In this document: positions 47,275 through 59,096 of the stretch, piece by piece | How the letters are laid out: each line of letters begins with the position of its first letter | Position numbering within the stretch: position 1 is the stretch's first letter | DNA from: Acanthornis magna | Taxonomy: Eukaryota; Chordata; Aves; Passeriformes; Acanthizidae | Length of the DNA stretch: 64,000 nucleotides | Reading direction: 5' to 3' | Assembly: GCA_036785705.1 (NCBI GenBank) | Contig: JAWUZG010000052.1 | Span: forward strand, 1,488,001-1,552,000 | Made by a program: the position numbers and the translations under genes | Notes under the pieces: generated by a model | What the model was told of the DNA's origin: nothing | Database searches by the model: none | The model's input: only the letters and a program-made list of their open reading frames with translations

Positions 47275-47536
47275 TAATTTGAGACTGAAAATGAGATGAA
47301 CACTTCTAAGCATCTGAAGAATGAAGCAGCTGTTTCCAGTAAAAGAGATCAGAGCGAGGCACCAATCTGGCTTCAAGATGAAAAGTTATCTCTGTCTACA
47401 GTGTGAGCTGGGATTTGGTGAGGCAGTAGGGTCTTGGAATGGCAGGGCATGGTTGTCAAAGATTTGGACAATTTACTTTCTGCAGTGTCAGCATCAAGAT
47501 AATTTTCAAAGAGAAAAAAAGTAAGGGAATAATGGA

Positions 47537-47772
47537 GGGGAGAAAAGAGAAGGAAGGAAGGAAGGAAGGAAGGAAGGAAGGAAGGAAGGAAGGAAGGAAG
47601 GAAGGAAGGAAGGAAGGAAGGAAGGAAGGAAGGAAAGAATTAAAAGAAAACAAAAGAACAAGCCAAAGAAAATCAAAGAAAAATGAAAGAGAAAGAGCAG
47701 AGAAGAAAAGAGAGAAAGAGCACGAAAGAAAGAGAAGAAAATGAAAGAAAGAAAAGAAAGAAAGAAAGAAAG

Positions 47773-47827
<55 letters not shown>

Positions 47828-47849
47828 AAAAGAGGAGAAAGAAAGTATA
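47537..47849. repeat. purine microsatellite (GGAA)n/(GAAA)n
   Basis: A (GGAA)n run at about 47551-47634 is followed by AG-rich sequence with scattered C and T, then a (GAAA)n run at about 47745-47828. It repeats on a smaller scale the GGAA-then-GAAA order of the tract at 39632. Frames here (Lys/Glu/Arg-rich or Ser/Phe/Leu-rich) are artefacts. GGAA runs of this length can be bound by some ETS-family factors. Confidence 0.97.
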
Positions 47850-50800
47850 ATAACCTTTTAAACCAAAACCAGCTACACCTAAAGCCCAGATGACTTCAGA
47901 GAAGCTGATTTACTAAAGCTTTCTAACATTTCACATAATCAATTGCATCTCACCATTGCTTGACTATTGTTTAACATACAAGAGCAATATAGTTCCAGAC
48001 CTTGCTTGGGGCAGGTAATGATGGTGTGTTTGTGTGGGATGGAGTAGTAATTAATTTCAGACACGGAGGTAATTCATTGCAGACACTCTTTAAGAGACCG
48101 GGGGGAGAAAATAAAATGACAGATGATTTTACAATGGTTCAGTATTATTTTTTTTTTAGCTGTTGACCCTGAAACTGGTAATAGCAGGAAATGGAAAGAT
48201 TAGCATAAAGAATGGTCATTGATACTTGGGGCCTGATAGTAATTTTTGCTGAGCTCTATACTTATTTTGAAAGGAATGAAGCATTAAAAACAGCCAAGGT
48301 TTTCTTTCTTGCACATATACAGTCTTACAGCCCTTATGGAAAGTGTAAAATGGGTGAACAGGAATTATGCCAAAGGGTTTCACAGGAGTAACTCTGAACT
48401 CCCAAAAAACATGGCAGAGAATTAGGTCTTTTTCTCTTCGAAATCGAGTAAGACTGCCTAGAAACTTATAGATAATCCAGTTTTTTCCATTAAATTTTTT
48501 ATTTTTCCATATGTGAAGAAAGGATTAACTTTGTTTACAGTCTGTTTGGTAATGAAAAGTAGTTCTGCATATAAATGAAAAGAGTGGATATTCATATCTA
48601 GACAAATAGTCTAAATAATATAGAAAAGAGATTGTTCCAGGGAAGTCAGAGATGGAATTTATGGGAGAATACAGGGAATCTACCAAAAACATGCTAAGAA
48701 TCAAGATGGCTGTTTAAGATGTGTCCTCAGAATTCTTTTACTGAATAGACAAGTGACCATTAAAGGATATTGTGGGAATCATGATTTATTAAGTTAGGTT
48801 CAGCTCTGCAGTGCAAAGCTTTCTATCCAGGAAACAGCAAGTCCACCAGAATTATTCTGTATTAAGGAAGAACAGAAGTGGTTTAGGCTCATTCACACGT
48901 GATCTGCTCAATTCAGCCAGCAGATTTATCTTCCACTCAACAGACACTCCTACTGCTTATCCCCTGGTCTGACAATATAGCTGGTCCCTCTCCCTATTGC
49001 CTGAATTTATGGGGCAACTTTAGTGATGCCACAAGTAATCCACAGCCCTTTTACATAGCTCTGTGGGTTAAATATGTGAAACAGGTGATGTGAATTGAAA
49101 TATAGCCTATATAACCTTGTATTCATCCCCTTTTCCTAACCACAGGAGCCTGGTGTGAAAAACACTAAAGGAAGGATTAAGGATGTGCCTTAATTTGGAG
49201 GGAGTATCATCCATGGATGACAAAACCTGGATAAGTGTTAACAGTTGCACTGAACAGATAACAAAAATGATGTGATTTATAGTAATAGACAGATACTTCT
49301 GTGACTTTGAGATTTTCGTACTCTAAGTTCCTAAAGGAGTCCAGGTGAGGAGATACTGGAGAAGGAAATGGGAACTCCTGAAAATGGTCATTTTTCTGGT
49401 CCTGCTATCAAGTCTAGGAAACCCCTGTAGCATTCTCACCATAATGTGAAAAATAAAGCGATCAGATATTATATGACAGTCTTAATCGGAGTAATTGTGC
49501 ATTTTTTTCAGCACAAAGAAGAAGGATGCTGCTGCTTCTACATTAATGGGAGAGTGAGTTTCATGAGTCATAAAAGAGAAGGAAACACGGGAACATTATC
49601 TCACTGGCTGTAAAAAAAAATATAGAGAGAAGAAAAAAGAAGACTTTCAGGTCTTATTCAGAAAAACACAGAAGCTGGAGGTGTTCAATAACTCTCTAGA
49701 CCTAGCTTTTTGTCAGGGAGTAGCATTGATGACAAAATACTTTGAGCTGAGGATTCATCCCAACATCCCTAGAAGTGAGGAACAGAAACACTACTGCACC
49801 AAGGCTAACTAGGACACCACTTAGGAAGAGACCCTCTGCAGCAGTCAAGGCATATTACATCTCCCAGCAAATGTACAGAAGCATGTGTTCCCAGGAAATT
49901 TTTTCCTTTTCTCTATGCTTTTCTCTTTAAAGCCTGTTTCTGCAAACACTTGCTGCTTGACTTCCTTCCTGACACCACGAGGAGTCCCATTTAATTAACC
50001 TGGCAGCCTACGGTGGTGAAAATAGATTGTGGCTTGTAAGTGTGGAGACTGACAGTCTCTGCAAGCTGCCTGGGTTTGCTTAGCTACAGAAGTTATTGTT
50101 TTGCAATTATTTTGATCGTATGATTCCAGGTTGTACATCCAGTGGCTTGGCTTCAGCTGCAACAGTAGCTGAGGATGGGGAGGGAGGGGGAAGGGGACTG
50201 TGTGTGACATGGAGCATCAGCAGTTCACTCCCCCATGTCTGTGTTATATTGGGTAATGAATTGCCTCTGGCTAATCACAAGTCTTCTTTACATTTTCCTC
50301 TGAGAAAACAGATGATCAAATGCAAGAAAGCCTACTCATTAAAACAAGTGCTGGGAAGGTTTTGTTCTCTTCAGACCCTTCCCTGTGTTTGAGTACCTAA
50401 AGAACCCACCACTGTTAGCTGAATAGCATCTGTTTACCATCAGCTTTGTCTGAAACTTCTCTCTTCGTTTTTTTCCCAAGTTAATAAAAATGGAGTTTGA
50501 AAACTGGTTCTGATTAGGCAGGTCAAATAATGAAAATACTCTCTAAGGCCAGAATATACCTGAGAATCCCACTGCAGAGCAAAACAGCACAGAGAAATCA
50601 CCAGAAGAATGGCAGATCAAGGCAGATGGAAGTGGTCTACTGGGTGCTGCTGGGTTTGGAGGTGCTGCCGTGGTGCTGCAAATGGAGGTGCAAAAACTGT
50701 GGATGAGATTCAGCCACCTGAATTTCTGCCTTAGGTGCCCAGGCAGTAGCATTAGACCCTGGGGAGGGCAAACATAAATGAAGATAAAAAAGTCCCCCCT

Positions 50801-51533
50801 GCTTTTTATTCTTCAGGAAATACTCTGTGGTATGCAAGAGTGATGGTGACTACAGCAGTTTCTTTTCTGCATTTCTTTCTGCCTACTTCACAGTTAGTTG
50901 TTATACACCACTTCCACTAGAGTATTTTCTTTCCCACTGTTACTAAGATAAATTGCTTATTACCAAAGTAGCTATAAGGAAGAAGAAAAAAGTGTCTTTT
51001 CCATCACAATGCAGTCAGGTTCCATTGTAATTGGCAGCGTGGTGGGTATGTCACTCCCACCAAGTCCCTAGCCCAGCTGATTGAGTCTGTTCTTTGTGTG
51101 AGATGCTCCTATTTGTGTTGATTCATGTGACTTTCTCTTTCATTTTCAGTCTCTTTTTATGGGTTGTCTTTTCTTTCCCTTGTAGGAGGTGAACAGCCAG
51201 GGGAGGAAAGGCAGTTGTTGTCTCCATTTACTGGAGTTAGTACTGAGGTGGTGAACGTGATTCCTTCTTATGTGTTTGTGCACTTTTATGGGTGCTGCAG
51301 GGTGAAACTGTAAATTCTAGCTATAAAAATAAAACAGGAAGCACAGGGTGAGCAGGTGAGGCAGAGGTGTTAAACACTGGTATTTGGATGGCTGGATGGG
51401 TGTCCATGTTACACAAGCTTGGCAGAGATGTAGACAGCTTGCAGCTCCTACTTTAGGGGGCAGGGGCAGCACCCAGAATTTCAGATGTCTGGACTCCTAA
51501 GCAAAACTATATTGAGAAAATCTAAACTTATGA
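47850..51533. other. non-coding, no gene recognised
   Basis: Single-copy-looking DNA with short frames. It contains the 42-bp splice-bounded segment at 49512-49553, listed separately. No repeat family recognised. Confidence 0.5.
49512..49553 (+). other. splice-bounded 42-bp in-frame segment, micro-exon candidate
   Basis: GTGCATTTTTTTCAG precedes and GGGAGA|GTGAGTTTC follows, both close to consensus. A possible branch point TTAAT lies about 30 bases upstream. The 42 bases are 14 codons (HKEEGCCCFYINGR) and so are phase-neutral. The CCCFYI string superficially recalls the CC-containing motif of retroviral Env transmembrane subunits, but the surrounding translation gives no further Env similarity. 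Chance is the default explanation. Confidence 0.15.
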
Positions 51534-52118
51534 CAAGAATGTGGCAGCCCGTCCCTCTGCCTCCCAGGCCGATGCTCTCTGGGGCGGGGTAGCCTTGCCT
51601 GGGCGGGAGCTGGGGAGTGAGATTCTGAGTCCGCCCCGTACTGTCTCCCCCTCCCGGGCCGGCTCCGACTAAGGACGCAAGTTGGACCCGCCCTGGGGGA
51701 TGGGTTAAGGCGTGCTCAAGGCTCCGGGTCCGCCCATCCCTCCAGATCTTTCTTTGCCGTTATGTATCTGAATAGTTTATTTGAGCTGTATTATGTTCTC
51801 CCTCTTATGTTATTATTGGTTGTATTCGCGTGTACCCGCCCTCTCCCTCCTTCCCTATTGGTTGTCCTTCCCCGTACCTAACCGGCTGCACCCTGCGGCC
51901 GGGGCCTCTTCTCCCGGCACCCCTTGTGGGTGCTGGGGGACCTCCTTTTCTCCTGTACCCCGAGGGGTGCAGGGGAGACAGTTGGCCCTCTCCCTGCTCT
52001 CCCTCCCGACCACTCTCACCCCTTACCCCGACAAAGGAGAGCTTGGGGAGAGATCAATAAACTCCTGCCACCCTTTGCCTCATCGCCCTCATTTTTATTA
52101 TGGACTACAACACAAGAG
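51534..52118. repeat. 6-bp target duplication flanking LTR (one mismatch)
   Basis: CAAGAA at 51534-51539 precedes the LTR and CAAGAG at 52113-52118 follows it. Six-base duplications are typical of ERVK-type (betaretrovirus-like) integrations. One difference fits mutation since insertion. Confidence 0.6.
51540..52112 (+). mobile_element. solo LTR, probable ERVK-type endogenous retrovirus
   Basis: The 573-bp element starts TGTGGCAGCCCGTC and ends GGACTACAACA, with TG...CA termini. An AATAAA polyadenylation signal at 52056-52061 lies about 50 bases from the 3' end, as expected for a plus-strand LTR with a short U5. The body is GC-rich with CCGCCC-type boxes. No internal retroviral genes flank it. 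The overlapping open frames at 51781-52194 are compositional and should not be called genes. Confidence 0.8.
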
Positions 52119-52412
52119 AGCCAAAGATAGACTTTTAACAAGGGTGTGTAGTGATGGAACAAGGGGAATGGCTTTACATTGTCAGAGGGTATAGTTAGAT
52201 TAGGTACTAGGAAGAATTTCTTCCTGTGAGGGTGCTGAGGCACTGGCACAGGTTGCCCAGAGAAGCTGTGGATATCCCACCCCATGGGTGTTCAAGACTG
52301 GGTTGGATGAGGCTTTGAGAAACCTGGTTGAGAGGAAGGTGTCATGGCAGGGGGGTTGGAACTGGATGATCTTTAAGGTGCCTTCCAACCCAAACCATTC
52401 TATGATTCTATG
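52113..52412 (+). mobile_element. CR1 LINE fragment, sense, interrupted by LTR
   Basis: CR1 sequence begins directly at the LTR boundary (GAGCCAAAGATAGACTTTTA, ACAAGGGTGTGTAGTGATGG) and runs through TAGGAAGAATTTCTTCCTGT and CACTGGCACAGGTTGCCCAG to the tail CCATTCTATGATTCTATGAT. The expected CR1 sequence upstream (TACAAGAAAGCTGGAGAGG-like) resembles the bases on both sides of the LTR, so the LTR probably inserted into this CR1. The part left of the LTR is very short or too diverged to trace. Confidence 0.93.
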
Positions 52413-52799
52413 ATCTATTCCAGCTGACACCCCACTGTGACTAGTCTGTCTCTGTTAGTCTCTGAGGGATACCTATATCCTACCCCCTACTGCTGTTTAC
52501 TGGTCCATACCTTGGCTTCTTGTGTATCAAATGGCACAGTCAGCTTGACCACTTCAAAGAAGACCTGAAGCCATGCACGGCTCACCAAGAGCTGTCCCAC
52601 ACCTTTGCACCTCCTTGCCATGCCTGCCACATTACCAGCCGAGCCTTGTCAGGATTTCATCTCACTCTCACTGCTTTAATGGCTTAAAAAGGCTGAGCAG
52701 CACTGCTAGGGATTGTGTTTGGATCCTCACATGGGTGACCAAGACTATGAATCTCTCCCTGCTCAATACATCTGGGATAGCTCAAGGTACACTACTACA
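52413..52799. other. non-coding spacer between CR1 copies
   Basis: No repeat or gene recognised. The frame at 52573-52881 overlaps the next CR1 and is not coding. Confidence 0.5.
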
Positions 52800-52980
52800 G
52801 AGTTGTCAAGCACTGGAACACGCTGATCAGAGAAGTTGTGGAACCACCATCTCTGGAAAGGGATGTAGACATGGCACTTAGGGACATGGTTTAGTGGTGG
52901 GCTTGACAGTGCTGGATTAATGGTTGGACTCGATGATCTTAGAGGTCTTTTCCAACCTAAATGATTCTATGATTCTAAGA
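52800..52980 (+). mobile_element. CR1 LINE 3' fragment, sense
   Basis: Contains GTTGTCAAGCACTGGAACAC, GGGACATGGTTTAGTGGTGG, TTGGACTCGATGATCTTAGA and the tail AAATGATTCTATGATTCTA. It is the same CR1 subfamily as the copies at 245-415 and 56370-56884. Confidence 0.95.
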
Positions 52981-55900
52981 GTGCTCTGTTCTCTTTATTC
53001 CCAGATTCAGATAAGATCCACAGGTTGTCCCTTTAAGTAGCCTGGAATTGTTTCTCCTTCCAGAAAGTTGCTTTCTAAGAAATATGTGAAAGAAAAGCTC
53101 CTTTCTCAGTGTCTAATATAGTGCAGGTTTCTCCACTGAGTTTGTCTGTAGGATACCTGGGGTCCTAGAATCTTTTATCAACATCTGGCCAGAGTCAGAA
53201 TTTGGAAATGCTATGACTAGACCGAAACATGTCTTTGAGAAGTCATAAGATGTCTGTGCCAAGTTTTACAGGGAAAGCTAATCCTCAGATTTAAGTACAA
53301 AACCTGGGTTTAATCCATTATTGGCATAGACTTAAAAACTCTGTAACACTTTTGTATTGCCATACCTTTAACACAAACACACACAGACAGATTATTCCAC
53401 TTTTTAAGTACAGAATATTTGAGAATTATTGAAAGCTACAGAAGAATGGAGAGGTTTGTCTGACAGAAAAATGCAAGCAGCATCTTCACGTATCTTTTGG
53501 GATTTAAATGCATTTCTTTTAAACTAGTTTTCATTTGCATTCACAGAGAAATTGAGAGTCACCAGGAAGGATTAGCTTTTCATAATACACAAGGTGAGAT
53601 GTGTGGTGGCTGCAAGGGTGATAATGTAATTTAGATTTTGTAGTGTAAGTGCAAGCATGAGATGGGCAAGCATGAGATGGGCAAATCAAGTCCAATATAA
53701 ATTGTATAACAGTACTAGAGAAGAGAGACGTAGGGCTCATGAAATCTAAGGGCTTTCTTTGAAAATAATAATGTTAGTCAGTTCATTAAGGAAACAGAAG
53801 CAAATATGAGTATTTGATGTAATATATTAAATAGGATTGGAAAGACTAAAATAACCACAAGCTAAGAGCAAGAATCCTTCAGCACACTGCATGCACAGAT
53901 TTCAGTTTAGCCATCTCTTGCTTGTATTGAATCCGAAGTAAGTTACAAAAATTAACCCTTCTTGCAAAATGCAAAGGCATAGAAGCTGGTGGCATTATTT
54001 TAGTCCATGTCTATATTCATGTCAACGTCATCAGGTGTATGTGTGTCCTTCACTGCATAGAATTTTTTTATTATTTTTTTATTACAGCTGCCTTTCACCA
54101 GAGTAAAGAGACAAATTCCCAAGGGAAAAAGAGCAATCTTTGAAACATGTCACAGAATGGGAAAATATGCTTATTTTCACTCCAGGGAGGTGTCATAACC
54201 CCACAGAAAAATTAGCCCCACATAGGGCTAATTTCAAGACCGATAGAATTCCATGGGAGAAACTAAGCCTTCACTGCAATGGGTATGAAATCTTATAGGG
54301 CCACAAACAATACAAACTCTCCCTTCTCCAGCCACTTCAAATGTACTTAATGTATTTTTCTAATGTACTAACAAAACTAATAAGCTTATCTCACATGGAA
54401 AAATAAAAGGCATAAACACTGTTATGAGTAAAAATGCTCTCTCAATCTAGTGTGGTCAATTGCCAGTCCCTGGGGGTTGTCTTCTCTTTGCAGCTCTGTA
54501 ATTCCTTGAGCTACCTGCGGTGCCTGAACCGCTAATGCACACTGGCAAGGAGCGAGTAAATACCTTGTCTGCGAGACTTAACTTTTTGTAATAATAGAAC
54601 ATGATCCAAACAGTGAGCTTCAAAACTAACAGAAACAGAAAGCTTTGTACGTATATGTCAAGGCACAATTGCATATCTGCCTTTAGCTGTAAATATAAAT
54701 ACTGTGTGATGCCCTGGCAGCATGAGCTACATAGTAGAAGCACAGCATTCCCAAGCAGGGTCTTGCTCTGAGCCTCTTGGACTCAGTAAGAAGCAGGATT
54801 GGGCCCTGGTATGTAAGAACAAGAAAATGAAACTGGACTGGTCAGTTTCATTAATGCTGAGATTATATATATTATATCTATATTATTATTATATATATTA
54901 TACTATTTAAAATATGAAATACCATTGAAAAGTCCAACTGGGATTCAGACAATCTTCCATGGAGGAGAGCTGGGCATGTGTGATCCTAGATATAGAGCCA
55001 AATCTCCACTTGGTGTAAATCAATGTATAGCTTTTCCAATCAGGCTTTTAAAAAAAGTGTATGTGCTTGCATGTGTACACACAACTACATGTATTTTCCC
55101 ACTGAAAGAATTAGAACTTTTTAAAATTATTCAGTATTTCATATCTAATACTGGCATTCGCTCATACACTTAGGGTAGACAGAAAACTTTCTCCCTACCC
55201 CTCCCATAATTTTCCTAATGGTCCAGGATTAAAAAGAATAATTTCTCTGCTTCTGCTGGATGCCTTATAACTAGCACGATGTGGATATTTACTAGCAGTA
55301 ACACAGAGGAGTAATTTTTGGCAGCTAATGCATTCCCCCTCTATGTTCCTGTCACTCTCTTCCTGCTCCAGGCCAGCTCCCTGTGCATGAGGTGGGACAG
55401 TGCCGTAAACTTTGCAGTTGTGCTGAAAATCTTGGTCTAGGCAAATTTCTTAAAACTTTGGCACTTCCCTCAGTTGCCTGACTTTTTAGGGTTTTTTAAT
55501 TGGTTTACAGAAGAAAGCCAAAAAATACACGTTTGGCAAGCTCAAAAACAAAAGGTAAAGAGAAAGAAGAAATCTGTATTCTCATTATGTTCAAGTTTCC
55601 TTATTACAAAGTGAATTTCATTATTTTTACAGGTTATTCAAGATCTTTGCATGCTGGTCTTTGGCAATGCAGACAATAGACATTTTAACCACTTCTTTGT
55701 GAAATGAATGCAAGATTCTTACCAGAATTTTCTACCTGTGGGTGGCAAAATTTCCTCTGAGTTATGAGCTTCTAAGCTATTTCCAATCTATACAACAGGC
55801 AATAAAGTAAATCCAATAATGCCTACTGCTATCTTCAGTGCTCTGATCCTCTTCCTTTGCAGCGCACAATTTAACATAAAGCTCCTTTTACTACACGATG

Positions 55901-56369
55901 TAATCTGGCATGCCAGGAAAGTCTGTTGTAGGATGGCAGTTACATTACATATTGAAGAGTGAGACAAGTATACATGTTTTCTCCTGCATGGTTAATGGGA
56001 CTATTTTATCAATTTTTCTTTAATGCTTCAAGAAGTTTTCTTCTGTAGAAGGAGCCTGCAGTTTGTCTTCCCCAAGAGCCAAGGGCCGAGCTCCTTAAGA
56101 TGCCGTATGTACTGTCTAGGGAGGAGGGAGACAAATGACATCAGTAGCTCCTGTCATCTCCCTCTGGTCAGCTGGCAATGGCTCTTGGAAAGAAAGCACA
56201 GAACAAAAATGATGCCATGTGCCTTTTCTTTCGAGTGGCCAAATTATTCTTCAAAGACAAAGGACCAGATTTTTCAATGGCACAAACTCTTCTTGACTCA
56301 CTAGAAGTGTAGCCACAGAGACCAGCATCAGACAAGGATGTGGCGACTTGTTCTTCTGTCCTTGGTATT
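52981..56369. other. non-coding, no gene recognised
   Basis: Holds a 15-bp tandem duplication at 53651-53680 and an AT-rich patch at 54861-54911 (TATATATTATATC and related). Frames are short and unrecognised. Confidence 0.5.
53651..53680. repeat. 15-bp tandem duplication
   Basis: GCAAGCATGAGATGG twice head to tail, identical, followed by the start of a third unit (GCAA). Confidence 0.85.
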
Positions 56370-56884
56370 CCCCCTGTACTTGGCACTTGTGAGGTTGCAC
56401 CTCAAATCCTGTGCTCAGTTCTGGGCCCCTCACTGCAAGAAAGACATTGAGGTGCTGGAGCGTGTCCAGAGAAGGGCAACGGAGGTGGTGAAGGGTCTGG
56501 AGCACAGGTCTGATGAGGAGCAGCTGAGGAAGCTGGGGGTGTTTAGACAGGAGAAAAGAAGGTTTAGAAGGACCTTATCACTCTCTACAACTCCCTGAAA
56601 GGAAGTTGTAGCAGTTGGGGGTTGATCTCTTCTCCTGAGTAACATCTGATAGGACAAGGGGAAATGTCCTCAAGTTGTACCAGGGGAAGTTTAGATTAGA
56701 GATGAGAAGAAATTTCCTCAAGGATAGGGTTGCCAAACTTTGGAACCATCTGCCCAGGAAAGTGGTGGACTCACCATCCCTGGAGGTATTTAAAAGACAT
56801 GTAGATGTGGAACTTGGGGACATGGATTTGTGGTGGGCTTGGCAGTGCTGCGTTAGTGGTTGGACCTGATGATCTTAGAGGTCA
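56370..56884 (+). mobile_element. CR1 LINE fragment, sense, longest coding remnant
   Basis: The most informative CR1 copy. It has GAGGTTGCACCTCAAATCCT, TCTGGGCCCCTCACTGCAAG, GACATTGAGGTGCTGGAGCG, GTGTCCAGAGAAGGGCAACG, CATCCCTGGAGGTATTTAAA and GGACCTGATGATCTTAGAGG. It covers the C-terminal part of ORF2 and the start of the 3' UTR. The octamer tail is lost, since the match ends at about 56884. Confidence 0.97.
56377..56820 (+). pseudogene. CR1 ORF2 (reverse transcriptase) C-terminal remnant
   Basis: Frame 1 reads [20 protein letters not shown] and then [20 protein letters not shown], the conserved region just after the reverse-transcriptase domain of CR1 ORF2. After about 56590 the reading continues in another frame as KFRLEMRRNFLKDRVAKLWN and SPSLEVFKRHVDVELGDMD. 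At least one frameshift therefore separates the two parts, and the catalytic domain is missing. The full-length protein makes DNA copies of CR1 RNA at nicked target sites; this remnant cannot. Confidence 0.85.
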
Positions 56885-57576
56885 CCTTTTTCCCCTTTCC
56901 ACCCTTAAATGGGAATTTCACTAAGATTACTTTATCTTAAAATTCTCTGCGACATAGTGACTGCTCAGAGTATATTGTTCACAGAATTTGGGAAGTGCTA
57001 CTTCTAACAGGGGTTTCAGCTGCAGGATGGGTTGTTGAGTCACATGGAACTATTAAATACCCAGCGACTAAGTGATTATTTCTGGCTTTTCACTCACTTT
57101 TCTGCTGTCGCAACAATCAAGCCTGAATAACAAACATCAATTTAAAGCCTGATTTTGATGCTGACAGAGCAGATTTCCATTTAAATGGGAAACAAAATGG
57201 AAACATCCTCTTGATCGTGATTCTGTAGAAACAAAGAAAAAGCCATGGGCTCACAGTACTGGTATCCATGTTTACGCTGCTGAGTACTTGATTTCTTGCT
57301 TGGTGCACAGGTGGTGAACTCTGAATTTTGGCTGGTAAGGATAAAAAGGCCAAGGATGTGGGGGAGGAGGAGGAGGGAAAAAAAACCAAGAAACCCTCCA
57401 CAAGAAGGTGGCTCAAAATACCAGGAGAGAATGGAAATTGGTGGGAAATTCACCCTGCTGTGGTTTTCCTTGTCTAAAGAGGAGATGGATATATTTTAAG
57501 TCACTCTGTGTTGTACGTTTCTGCCCTCCCCTGCAACTTGCTGCAACCTTTCAACCATGAGATGTTCTCAATTGTG

Positions 57577-57608
57577 TGTGTGTGTGTATATATATATACA
57601 CACACACA
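57577..57608. repeat. perfect 32-bp palindrome of (TG)(TA)(CA) repeats
   Basis: TG dinucleotides pass into TA and then CA so that both halves are exactly complementary (16-bp arms, no spacer). It can extrude a cruciform, and the TG/CA arms can adopt Z-DNA. Further TA and TG/CA repeats continue to 57643. Confidence 0.85.
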
Positions 57609-57909
57609 TATATATTCATGTGCATGTATGTATATATATACACGAGTATTGATCTACAGATTCTGAGGTAATTTAGGAAGTGCAATAAATATTCCTAAGT
57701 GGAATATAAATTAATTCTTCTGACTCAGAAAAGTTAGCAACATATGGTTTGTAAAAGTCTGCACATTGTTAAGGAAAGTAAGTTCTCTGTGCCAAACCTC
57801 CCACATATCTTCCATGTGGAAACAGGGAAGAAGATGCAGTGACCCAAAGACCCTAAACTGGTTCTCTGAGGTTGATGAAAAAGCTTCTCTTAATGTTCAT
57901 ACAGAACTT

Positions 57910-58045
57910 TTAAGATTTAATGCATTTATATATTAAATATATACATATTGTGTTATACATTGATATAACATATAGATACACCTTAATATATAAATACATC
58001 AATTAGATGATAAGTATTTATACATTTAATATATATTTAAAACAA
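57910..58045. repeat. AT-rich low-complexity DNA
   Basis: ATATA and TTAAATATAT motifs recur without a fixed unit. Confidence 0.7.
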
Positions 58046-58509
58046 GATCTATTTTTTGTTTCTGCACTTGTTGGCATCAATGGGATTGCCTGGGCTCAGC
58101 TGGTCTGATGCTGGCACCTATTAAATGCACCTTTTAAAGAAAGGTGATTGAATAGCTTTATAAATAAAATGCTGGGCTGGTATCATTGAAATATGATATG
58201 TGAACAAGAAAAGTACACAAAGCCCCAGAGTAGGTAGGATCAAATCACAGACAGCATATTGTCTCTGTTTTCAAGTGTTTTGAAAAGGGCAAAGCAACCA
58301 GGATGCTGGGATAAGACTTTGATCCTGTCTTTGTAATGGTGCTATGCTTTTAAGTCTTTTTTTGAGTGGCAAACCACTCATGAGTTAAGAAAACACCACG
58401 GTGCAGTCCAGCATGGAAAAAACCCCACACCTCACAACAAGATATAAATAATTCACTGCTGTAGAGAAAGGCTGTGGTATTATAGGGTAAAGTTGATGGG
58501 AGAGTAGTA

Positions 58510-58565
58510 CAGATATATATAAACATAAATACATATATATATATATACATATATATAATAAATAT
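58510..58565. repeat. (TA)n-rich microsatellite
   Basis: ATATATAT runs interrupted by AAC and AC. Confidence 0.8.
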
Positions 58566-59096
58566 AAACATGAAGATTTTTTTCAGTAGTTAACAGTGGT
58601 GCTAACAAAAGGAAGCACCTCTGCATGTGTTTCGTGAGGCTAGAAGAAAGTGTAAAATGCTCTGCAGAGACCCGCATGTTTTAGTTAGAAATCCCAGAAT
58701 ACAGCCAGGAAATCTGGCCTCATGGAATAAAGGCACGTTAGATGAGAAGAGCTCCTGAGCCACACACACAGACCAGACAAAGGAAAGCACATTCCAGCAG
58801 TGTTTTTCAAAGGACCTTGAAAGGCTGATGAGTAAACAAAGAAAATATGGTGAAGGACAGCGGTGGCTCTTTCGCCTTCATGTTAGACTTGGCTGAAAGA
58901 GAAGAAAAAGCTCTAACGTAGAAGGATCTCTAAGAACTCATCCTCATGGCATTTGATGAGTTTTGTCAGGACAATTGTGCTTGTGCAGCATCTCCTGCAG
59001 GAGGAAAGCAACTGCACACAGACCTTGCAAAGCAGATAGGGAACCAAGGCAGTGCTGTTAACAGCCTTCAGTGAGGGATAACTGTGGGGTTATTGG

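Larger units (their letters stand above)
45764..47536. other. non-coding, no gene recognised
   Basis: Holds a 13-bp-arm hairpin (46185-46214), a palindromic paired-homeodomain site (46923-46936) and a 14-bp tandem duplication (47247-47274). A weak splice-bounded 32-46 bp segment follows TTTTCCTTGCAG at about 45780. No gene recognised. Confidence 0.5.
56885..59096. other. non-coding with AT-rich microsatellites
   Basis: Contains a perfect TG/TA/CA palindrome at 57577-57608, AT-rich low-complexity sequence at 57910-58045 and an AT run at 58510-58565. No gene recognised. The short Tyr/Ile-rich frames arise from the TATA repeats. Confidence 0.55.

Noticed and set aside
39632..47849. CRISPR-like spaced repeats
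   Set aside because: The tandem repeats here have no regular unique spacers and the DNA is vertebrate. No array exists in the window.
49512..49620. Possible retroviral Env transmembrane remnant (CCCFYIN string)
   Set aside because: Only a few residues match the general motif. No immunosuppressive-like region, membrane span or other retroviral sequence lies nearby, and no LTR flanks it.
51781..52194. 137-codon plus-strand frame with Pro/Ser/Leu-rich product
   Set aside because: It spans the LTR body and runs into the flanking CR1, so it is not a gene.
52673..52760. Possible tRNA- or 5S-derived SINE (GGATCCTCACATGGGTGACC)
   Set aside because: No convincing A and B box pair at the right spacing and no A-rich tail.
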